A DNA stretch of 60,000 bases, from NCBI GenBank assembly GCA_903813345.2, contig CAIIXF020000005.1:32369375-32429374 (forward strand), written 5' to 3'. The translations under genes were made by a program, and so were the position numbers. The stretch is from Owenia fusiformis. Taxonomy: Eukaryota; Annelida; Polychaeta; Sabellida; Oweniidae. A model generated the notes under the pieces. It ran no database searches. It was not told where the DNA came from and worked only from the letters and a program-made list of their open reading frames with translations. This document shows positions 23,001-35,000 of this stretch, one piece after another (positions within the stretch are counted from its first letter, which is position 1; each line of letters begins with the position of its first letter).

Positions 23001-26000
23001 ATGTTATATCTGTTTTTATGTCACCACAAGAAGGTGTGACATATTTTTATAGTCTATAAATTTTTGTGGACGATGGTCAGCATTCAGTGGTTGGTGTTAA
23101 GCATTTGGTGGTTGGCGTCTGTATCAAATGCCAGGTGGTGACATTTTGTTATGTTAATGCTTTGTATCCTAATTTATTCCATAGTCAGCATGATATTCAT
23201 AGGATAACATGTCAAAATAAAAATGGTATTTTTGTAATCAGTGGTAAAATATGATATTTTTGACTTTTCACTTAACCATAGCATACGGTGTTTAAGCCAT
23301 GACATACGGCGCCGTATGCTATGAATTATGGATTTGTGCTACTTCAGACTCAAAACGAGCCTAAGTGTCAACATCTCCGGATCGTTTGGAAAATTCGAAT
23401 TCAATCACTTAATTTCCAACGATTCTGATGATGACTTTAACTATGGAATAAAAAAAACATCCTATGATTTACTCGTGATATGATTTTAATCCACTCATGG
23501 ATATGCTCGCTAGTGCAGATATATCCATTCGTGGATAAAAATCACATCACTCTTACATCATAAGATATCCTCTATGAAGTACCTATAGACATGTCAATAT
23601 GTTGTGTTTAGGTCTCATCACAAGAAATAGTCCCTTGGATGAGGAGGCTGCTGAAAGTTCACGTAGAAAGATGACAGATGCCCTAGCCGTTTCCAGTATT
23701 GTATCTAATGGTTCTGGCATTCAGTCGTCTAATAGTAGGTGTCTGGGCCTAATGGAGATACGAGAGTTCCTTGAAGACTATCAGGAGGACATGGTCTCTG
23801 ATGAAGACATCATTCACATCATACAGAGATTTGAACCTGATCCTGAACTACGCCGTCAATATAGGTAGGCATCTCAGGCCTGTAGCTAGGATTTGCCAAG
23901 GGAGGTTCACTTTTTGAAAATTTCCAGGGGGGTTCACTTTTGACAATTTTGGTTCAAAAATGGCCAAAATCACTTAAAATGTGCTCAGAATGATGAAAAA
24001 CTGCATGATTTTGAAAGAATTTTTGGCCAGGGGGGGGTTCGAGGGGAGAACCCATCCAACCCCCCCCCTGGCTACGGGTCTGCATCTCTCACATCTAATC
24101 AACTTCTATTATCATTGTGTGTATAAGTTCCTTATTGTGTTCTTTGAAAGGGATAGATTGCTGAGTATTATTGAATGCCAATTTATAGTAAAAACATTTC
24201 CCTCCAAAATGAATACTCAATACTTAGGTCTGATAGCAGACGTATATTCACCAGATATGAAAGGAAATCAATTGGAAAGTCAATATGAATAATTGTTTTA
24301 TACTAGATACTGTTTAGTTGATTTATAATGCTGTAATAATGCAATTATTTAGAACCTATAATGTACTTTATTAGAATATATAGGTTTTCAAACAATCAAC
24401 ATTCCTTGTTTTCATTTAAACAATTTCTGAACACTTGAACAAGAATAATGAAGTACATGTCATTTGATTTGTTCAGCTTATCATTTGTGGGGTTTGCCTG
24501 CTATGTCATGGACAAGAACAACTATGCCTTCATTATTGAACATGTGACCTATTTTGTCTTTTACTTCTTGCAGCTTATCATTTGAGGGGTTTGCCTGCTA
24601 TGTTATGGACAAGAAGAACTATGCCTTCATTATTGAACATGTGACCTATTTGTCTTTTACTTCTTGCAGCTTATCATTTGAGGGGTTTGCCTGCTATGTC
24701 ATGGACAAGAACAACTATGCCTTCATTAATGAACATGTGACCTATTTGTCTTTTACTTCTTGCAGCTTATCATTTGAGGGGTTTGCCTGCTATGTCATGG
24801 ACAAGAACAACTATGCCTTCATTATTGAACATGTGACCTATTTGTCTTTTACTTCTTGCAGCTTATCATTTGAGGGGTTTGCCTGCTATGTCATGGACAA
24901 GAACAACTATGCCTTCATAATTGAACATGTGACCTATTTGTCTTTTACTTCTTGCAGCTTATCATTTGAGGGGTTTGCCTGCTATGTCATGGACAAGAAC
25001 AACTATGCCTTCATTAATGAACATGTGACCTATTTGTCTTTTACTTCTTGCAGCTTATCATTTGAGGGGTTTGCCTGCTATGTCATGGACAAGAACAACT
25101 ATGCCTTCATTAATGAACATGTCACACAAACATCAGAGGTAAGAAAGACATGTAATATGTTTTTGTACTGTGTCCATTTCTATTTTAAGAAGTAAAGACT
25201 TCGATTAGCAATGGCAATTGATAATGGGCAGAATTGAATTTTTGAATTGAAGATGATAAAAAACTGAAAACACTCTTACGAGAAAACTGATCTTCATTTT
25301 GGAGTCATTATCAAAGCTAGGATTTAAAATGGCAGATTTGTGTACCTCCATGGTAAATAAACTATTACCATATACACTGGGGATGAACTGGAAACGAGGG
25401 AGGTTTTGCCTCGTATCAAAATGGCGGCGCGTGAAAAAATTTCATTCGGTAAGATTTTTGTTTTTTACAATTTTCGTGCTTTTATCCTTCAAATTAAAAC
25501 TTAATATTTGGCAAGTAAATAGTTCATAAGTTCCGGTTTTATAATATGATTACAAATTAGAAATCAATACTGGCATTGCTGAGATATTTACATATCAATT
25601 CTCTCACTTAGGAAACGAGGCATGTTTCTCAAGGAAACGAGGCAGCTATATAGCATTCTTAAGAATGAAACGAGGCAACCATATTTAATTAAAAATGTTT
25701 CGTTTTTATTACAGAACGGGGCCTACAAAAAGAAGCGTCCCTGTTCAAATGCTATTTCTGTAACACAGGAAACGACAACGTTGCTGATATTGTATTCCAT
25801 ATGATGCAACAGACCCCTCCATTGGCAATATGTTGAAGCTTCCTAAAAAGCAAAAATGTTATGTTGAATAGGGAAGCAGATATAGACAGTTGTGAACAAA
25901 GCTTGCTTTTATTCTACCTTGAAACATCATTTATTTTAATTCACGATAGCGACATCATAATATTTATGCCATCGACCATTAACATTTTTCATATGGCTAA

Positions 26001-29000
26001 TAATCTAGAAAATTTATGAATATTTCATTTACAAATGCATTACCATTTCTAGCATTTAAGAAAATACAAGGCATTAACATATGACACGTGTTGTAACTTA
26101 GTAATAACAAATAAGTCCATTTATTTGCTACCATTGTAACATATGTTCTAAGAAATACTTGAAAGTCATAATAAGTTTATAATTGTTCACAGTAAAATAT
26201 GATGTCAGTCTAAGCGGTACGCATTTGTTCAGTTTTTGAAAGTTGCTAAAATTGCTAAAGAATTTGCTATTGACGCAAAACGCCAGACGCCGAACTCCAG
26301 ACGTCAGACGCCGAACATTTCCACATTTCGTTGGACTATATGCAGAATAACATAATTGATAGTGACATAATAAGGAACATACAGACATTAAAGAATACAA
26401 ACAGTAAAATCCAATGTACACCAATGAGACAATGCCAGTGTGCTCCTTGACTCTGCTATTTTTGTAATATAGGCGAGTCATTTAATTATTACCATGGTCA
26501 TTCGTTTTTTATCGTATCTGGAATTATATTCTATCAAATATAGCCATCTCGAGCAACAACAATGCCCCATTTGCGTACGATTAGTAGGGAGGTTTAACGA
26601 CACATGTTTTAAAGAGAAGTGTACGTAAACGTGTAAAATTGCAATCTTCAGAGAACTTGTTCTTGTCTTCAACGTCTTTATTTGCATGAATGATTACAAA
26701 GGTATCAGTTAAACTGTTTTAATTGGGTCTTTGTATAAGTCAATCCAGAACGGAACTATAGTTCCCAGGGGTCATTTCACGTTTACGTTCGCCATTTCTA
26801 AAATACGTGTAGCTTAAGCTCCCTATTGAAATAGCACTTCTTTGAACGAGATTTTTCTTATTTTAGAGAACATTTTGACGATATATGCGCTACCATTGAT
26901 AGCTCGGATAGCTGGCTCGTTTATTGGAATTGACACTCAAAGCAATGCTATTTAACGTTTTCGAAATATTTAAAAATAAAACAGTATAACTCCTTAGCAT
27001 AAATTTTAAGCTGCAGCAAAGAATGAATCGAGTGAAGTGCATTGGCATTTTCTGTACTTAAAGATGAACCTTAAAGGGTTCCGATTAGCATCCCGTATAA
27101 AAACAATATGGCGGCTCCAGGCGAATCAACTGGATCAGTCCATTTTTAAGAAATAAGGGGAGTTCTGTAAAATCCAGTTTATTGAAATTGTCTTTCAGAT
27201 AAAGTAATCCGTTTATAATGATTTTGAAAACGTTATCCAAAGAGTGATTGCGTTCAAAGAATACATGTACAACAGCCAATATAAATCCTTGTATTAGAAA
27301 CCGGTTTGTCTTGCTTTGTTTCATTTGTAGGATATTTCATATGCCAAGCTGTGTGCTATTACGTTATGGGGAAATTTAGATGCCAATTTTTCCTTATTAT
27401 ACACAAATAGAAGATCCTGAAACTTCATCCATAAATGTGGAATTGATTTGTCAAAATAAAAATCACCCTTTTATAAATGTGTGACGATCTATAATATACT
27501 TATGCTATGTAACAGTCAGAGGTGTTGACACAACGACCTCTAACCTGTGAACCCTTGAGTATTATTCCGGGATCGGGCCTTTTATACTAAACGGTGAGCA
27601 ACACCAGAAACGAGCGTTCGATTTGCTAAACGATATGCGTCACCCTTTAACAACATGTAGCTTAACTAAATTGGTACAGTTAGACTTTTCTTTGCTCTTA
27701 CATATATAATCATGTATATCGTGTAAAACGTAATCGGTCGCCATGTGACCAGAACGGTGGAAATAAGATCATTAAATGTATACACTATCACAGAAAGAAT
27801 AGTTGCCTCGTTGCAAGTCAAACATTGCCTCGTTTCATTGTTACAAAATGTAGACAGGTGCCTCGTTTCCTAAGTGAGAGAATTGAAATGTAAATATCTC
27901 AGCAATGTCTGTATTGATTTCTGATTTGCAATCATATTATAAAACCGGAACTTATAGACTATTTACTTGCCAAATATTAAGTTTTAATTTGAAGGATAAA
28001 AGCACGAAAATTGTAAAAAACAAAAATCTTACAGAATGAAATTTTTTCACGCGCCGCCATTTTGATACGAGGCAAAACCTCCCTCGTTTCCAGTTCATCC
28101 CCAGTGATATAGCTCTATGTTCATTAGAATTGACTTATTACTGTTTATAAGGCTTCCTCTTTTTCATGTGCATTGAAAAAGAAACTTGTTGATGACATTA
28201 TAACTAACTAATGTTATTGTTTCAGGACATGGACCACCCACTTTCCCACTACTATATAGCATCATCTCATAACACATACCTCACTGGTCATCAACTGAAG
28301 GGAGAGTCTTCAGTTGAAATATACAGTCAGGTTGGTTGCTTTATTATTTGATTTCTTTATTAGTTGATCACAGCGTAGTTGGCAATGTAATTGCTATTAT
28401 TATCAACCTTTAAGGTAGATCTACGTACTTAGTCGGATGTACATGACAGCAAGTAACCCTAGCTGTTAAAAGCATCAGTTAGCCAAATATATCATTTATT
28501 ATACTCTTTTTCCTCTAATTTATTCATCCTTTGGTTCGGGATCGGCCAAACAGGTGTTCACTTTTCAAGATTTTCTCAATGTGTGAGTCGATGGGAGATA
28601 ACAAAATTGTGACTAGTTCCAATATAATGGTTTTACTATATTTGTACATTTTTCCATATCTCAGATGAACATTGCATGGATGGTTGATTGCAGCGTGTTT
28701 ATTAAATGCTTATATGTTTCAGATTTTACTGACTGGCTGTAGGTGTGTAGAGCTTGACTGCTGGGATGGGGAAGATGGATATCCCATCATATACCATGGA
28801 CATACACTTACCACTAAGATCTCATTCAAGGTAAATTAAGGGATAAAGACCATGATTCAGTGATTCATGATGCATAGTATGACGTTTTTCTAATCATTTA
28901 TGAAATAGCCCACTCATAGTGCAATGGGCAGAACAAAATCTAAGGTCATATCTTTGTTACATACATGTAAGTCATTGAGGCATATCTTTTGAATTCTAAC

Positions 29001-32000
29001 AAAATAAACGAACTCTATAAAACTTTTCAAAAATCTTTAGAATATTTGTATGTTTCCTCAGGAAGTGGTTGAAGCAATCAATAAAAGCGCATTTGTGACA
29101 AGCCCCTACCCTGTCATCATATCCATAGAGAACCACCTGTCTATCCCACAACAGCAGAAAATGGCCCAGACATTCATTGTAAGTAAATGGCCCAGACATT
29201 CATTGTAAGTAAATGGCCTAGACATTCATTGTAAGTAAATTATTAAACATTTTAGTTATCCATTAAAACAGATTATGGCTCAAAACATGGTACAGAATCA
29301 TCAATATCCAATGTTTGAAAATGTATGATGAACCATTTTGATGTTGCTTATGTCATCTTTTGTTAGGTATATGTTAAGGCTATCTTCAGACTATCTGACT
29401 AGGGCTGAAAAGCGGCAAACATATAGGCCCACCCTATGTAAATACTATACATGTGTCAGGCTGATGATATAATGATATTGTGATTATTTCTTAAAGAGAG
29501 CATGTCTATGCTTCAGAATGTGTTTGGAGAGAAACTGGTGACAAAATTCCTATTTGAGACAGATTTTGTGGATGACCCTGTGCTACCCTCCCCCAATCAG
29601 CTGAAGTACAAGATACTCATTAAGAACAAAAAACTGAGAATGCACCAGCCTAGACAGCTAAAACAAAGGGTAACTATACAAACAATTATTGACCAATCAA
29701 AATCAAGTACTACATGTAGTATTCAAATTGAGGTTACCCTAACAATACACAAAATGTAGAAATATTTCATTATTTTTCCATGACACCCAAAAGCCTAAGG
29801 CCTCATAATAAGAGAGAAAAAAGATATTTTGGATAGATATCATACACATATCAAATTTTTTTTAGCTTATATGGTGAGATTTTGCAATCGCACACTTGAT
29901 CATACTTGATGTTCTACGCAAGAACAGAATCATGGAGATATTTAGTCATTTCACTCTTTGAATTCTATATGTTTGCAGTCAGCATCTGCCCAACTTGAAC
30001 AAGGTCCATTTGAATATGATGACGACGATGAAGATGAAGAGGAAGATGATGAAACTGATAATGGTAGGAGGGGTGAACCATGGAAACGCTACTCGTGTGA
30101 GTTATTGCCATAGCAACCAGTTATCCAGCATTTAGAGCCTATTTGAATTCATTTCAACTTTCCATTCCCAAGCACTTTAGCATTTTAAAATAAGAGCATG
30201 CATATATTTCTGAAAAACAAGTCCATTGGCATGCTAGTAAAACATTTTATGTGAAATCTTTCCCCATTTGCAATCTGTATCCGTCTTATTCTGTCTGCTT
30301 TTGGAACATTCAAAACATATCCTACATTTAGTTTCAGTTTCATCGTTTATCAAAACATTACATTCACATTGGTTATTTTCCAATTCCTCTTGTCAGTCAC
30401 TTGTATGTGCCTTAAAATGATATGATTGTATTAATAAAAACAAATGTTCAATTTGTCTGGATAACCTTTGTCATAGCAGTAATACACATCTTTATCTCTC
30501 TCATTAATTGTTGTGCGTTTCAAGAATTAGATCAATCAAGGATTGTGAACATAGCTTTGTCGTGAACATTGAAATTGAGTACACCATTTGCGTATCTCCT
30601 GTTTGTATAATCAGTTTTTATTCCCGCAAAAATAGGAAGTTGTTTACGACAAAGCTATGTTTGCATGATTATGCATGTTGTTTGTTAAATAGCTTTTTGT
30701 ACACGTATAAACAAATTATAAACATGTAAGAAATATATGTTCCCATCTTGCATGTACATGTACTGCATTTATGTTAATTTGGCTAACACACATTCTGTGT
30801 TGATTACTGATTAGTGTAGCAAATATCATGTATGTGTCACTTCATCATGTACATATATGTGTCACTCCCATGTTTTTCATAAATACTGAAAGTGAGGAAT
30901 GCCAATTCGGCACAATTAAAATGTTTAAAAAGAGAAAAATGAGCCAAACCATGGGATTCAGTCTGCACATATAGAAACTGGGAGAGGTGATGCGTAGCAC
31001 ATGTATGGCATGTATATATATATAAACCTGTGTTTTGACAAGAATCACATGTTTTTTATGTTTTGCCAGATTTTAGACATGACTCTAATGAATGCATGGT
31101 ATCCCTAGATCTTCTTTTCTACTTAGCTTCATACATTTATGTTTTACATATTGTACATTCATGTGTATATATGTTTTTGCATGCTACCTCTAAAGTATAA
31201 CTGTTGTAAGTTTACTAATCATTGGAGTCATTTTTAGTGCGTCGTAAGGTGACTATAAATGAGCCAAAATTGGCAATCCTTCCCGAAGATGAGCAGCTAA
31301 GTAACGACAAATCCCATAGACCAGCTGAAGACCTTAATCATAAGGCATTACCAGTTAAAAAAAGGAAACGTAGATGTATGGTCTAACTGCCCTGGATTGC
31401 CTTGTAGAGAATCTGGCTTCAGCACCTGCTGTGTTCCAACAAGAATTATGATTGAATTAATGATTATTAGTATTATAAATGTAGAATGTAGTATAGACAG
31501 ATGAATAATGTCTCAGCCACATTTGATCAAACGCAACCATATGGCTGCCGTAGCTTCCCAAAATTAAGAGAACTGTGCAGCTTAGAATATAGGGATAAGC
31601 AGTATGATGTCGATTTTCTATTTTAATTTTCTGAAGCTACGGCAGCCGCACAGTTGCCATAGATCAAATGCGACTGAGGATGAACATATCTGGAAGATCT
31701 TCCAGAATCTGAAGATGATGAACAAAAGTAGATGTAGGTCAGCTGATGATACATTGAACACTCTTTGTAGCTTTTTTGATTCACCGCTTAACAGCTTTAT
31801 TCTTGAATTGTTCATACTTGAATACAGCAAAACCTGTGCGAGTGGAAACGCATTGATGTGTTGCCCTGAAATGGTGCTACACTTAAAGAGGTTCAATTGA
31901 CATTATTTCCAATTCAATTCAATTTATTATTCAATTCTAGTTTTCATACAATATTAATTTACAAGTGATATGAAAAGGACACCCCGAGGGGTGTATGGAT

Positions 32001-35000
32001 TCCATGTTTTGAAAAAATAAAATGTGTTATACATAAAGCATGTCATGTTAGAACAGTTATTGTAATGTACAAATTTACAAAGCATACATTTTTAATTATC
32101 TTGATGTAACATAGTGGAAGTATGGTTCAAACTAACTAATAATGACTTAACAAATTGGACTTAAACTTTCGTTGAAACATTTTAAGTTAATGGATGGTAA
32201 GACTCTGAATGGTGTTCCACTTACAAAGGTGTTTCACTTACAAAGGTGTTCCACTTTCAAAGGTGTAACACTTATAGAGGTGTTCCATTTGTCAGGTTCT
32301 ACTGTATTTCCTGCTTATTTCTTTTCATATTTTTATTATTTTCATATTTTCATCCAACTCCTTGACATATACTTGGATACAAAATACTGAAATTATTCAT
32401 TTACTTGATTTTTTCACACTTGACTATTTCATACTTAAATTGGTTTGATTCATACAATAAAATCACTATTTTATTGCCTTGAAATATTGTTATTTCATAC
32501 TTCTTTTATGGTGTGATAAATGTTAGATTGTAGCTCATAATTGATTTTTAATTATTCTGTGGTTTTGCAGTATCATTTCCTTGCCATTACTATATACACT
32601 GTCTGATTGGAGTGATTTTACCTGATAACTCTTTATACCAGTTTAATCTACATTTAGCATCTAGACACTCAATTCTATTTTGGAAGAAATAACTGAAGTT
32701 CTTCAGATTGTTTTTTACTGCATTAGATTTAGGAGGAGTGCCTGTCATAATGTATTCAATATGTGTGTTCATCTTATTGTTCCTGGGATTGTGAAATATT
32801 TTTAGCATAACTCTTAATGATAATATTAAATTATTTAATATAGGTTGTTATTTTATGGTTTGACTCTTGTACATAACATTGCTTAATTACATGTACATTT
32901 TAAAAATTTAATTTAAAGTAAAATTTTTGGCACTTTTTGCATTCATTTAAAATCTTTAGATGTCATTGGCCATTTCATATGGAACAGTGTTACAATGGAC
33001 TCTATAAAGCCCATGGGTTGCCAACCCACTCCCTTTCATAGCAAGTGTTGTTTTATTTTTATTATACGAAAGTATAATCCTAGCATGACAGTACATCATC
33101 TTATTCATTTTTTTTAAACAAATATTATTAATTAGAACCCTCCATGTCCACTTTTACTAAACAGCCTTAAAACAAGCAGGTCTTCCTCATTGACTTGACA
33201 TGCCTAATGTAAGAAACTATTATGTTTTACAGTAAAGGAAATCACATATGTAGCCAGGAAACCAGGAGATGATGATAAAACGCATCCTCCATTGAGGCAT
33301 CTAAGATCAGGCTCCCTAGATGACTCCAGGTCAGGAGGATCTGGCTCTTTAGAAGAACCCACAACTGGGTAAACAATTAAATCATAATGTCATGCATAGC
33401 TTACTATGATGGCTATATTGTCATCACAAGGGTTACGTGACTGTGAAAGAGTAATCCTAGATAAGCCCAAACTCAACATAGAATCATCTATTATCCATCA
33501 TTTATGTGTGTATCCATCATTTATGTGCATATCCTATTCTCACTGTGAAAGAGTTATCCTAAAATGCCCAAACTCAACATAGGCCTGGGTTCATGAATTA
33601 GGTTGAAAACATTATTGTCACAACTCAACATATTGGCATTTAGTTAATTGTCCAAATGAGAACTTGTTTTTCCAAGTTCATTTGTTATCATTAATATGTA
33701 TATCCATTAATTATGCAGTATATCCATCAATTATGTGGTATATCCACCAATTATGTGGTATATCCATCACAGTATATCCGTCATTTAAGTGTATATCATT
33801 CATGAGTATACCCATCATCTACGTGTACATCCATCATTTATGTGTCCATCCTATCTTCCAGCAATGGCAGCATGGATACAACCCTACAAAGAAAGAGTCA
33901 ACCAGACTCTGGCTGGGAGTTCACTGAAGAGGAAGTGTCCACAGAACAACCACCCAAAGCTAGCAAGCAGAAGAAAGTACAAATAGCTCAGGAATTGTCA
34001 GATTTAGTCATATACACTCAGGCATCAAAGTATAGAGGTAAGAGGTACTTGCTTATGAAGTTAAACATCAGCAAGGTAAAAGTTCATTATTCCCTGCTAT
34101 TGGTGTATGAATATTACATTATACCTAAAATATAACTTTGCTAGAGGCATTGTTAACCGAAACTTCATGTACACAACATATAGGCAATATGCTAACCTGT
34201 TCTTTATTGTAACTGAAGGACTGAATTGCTCTTCTACTCTATAGGTATCAATGTCAGTCCACCGCAGTCTGTCAAGGATCGCCAGAAGAAAGCAACAACT
34301 AGAAAACCAACAAATCCTTCCCTACAGCTTACACAAAGCGTGGCTCAAGGTGGGTTTGCATCATGATTGTCCCAAACTTCATGACATACAACATTGAATG
34401 TCTGTTTGTATTCAATCAAGATCTGTGCATGTTTATAATCAACATGAAATAAACCATTTGAACATTGTTATTATTTACTAGAATTGTAGTATATCTTGTT
34501 TATGAAACTGTCACATTAGGCCATGAACTGTGGGCTTAACGTTTGAATACTTTGTTGTAGACAGTGGGGCATGACATGAACACATGGTGGGCAAAGCAAA
34601 TAGTTTTATAGCAAGATAGCCCTCCTCACACCAAATACAAAAATTAATGGTGAGCCCTAATGGCCTAATGTGACAGCTACTTTACATAAAGTTAGACTTG
34701 TAGAACAGGCAATGTGTTCTGCTGCTTAAATTAACCAAAATATAATGACATTGATGTTCTTGCATAGGAAATAGAAGCATATATGACAAACACAACATGG
34801 GTAGATTCAAAATTCACTTGATTTGTGAAGTACAGTACCAGTAAATAAACATACTTAATTATTTTTTAGGTGTTGATAAGTCGAATGAACTGACGGTGTC
34901 CTCAAGCCAGAAGAAGACTTTACGCAATGTTTCCTGCTACCATATGTCATCCCTCAATGAAAGCAAAGCCAAGCAAGTCTGCAAGAAATACCCAACACAA

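Noticed and set aside
22029-25138. Regular repeats considered as a CRISPR array
   Set aside because: Units are head-to-tail without distinct spacers, contain exon/splice sequences and lie in a eukaryotic gene.
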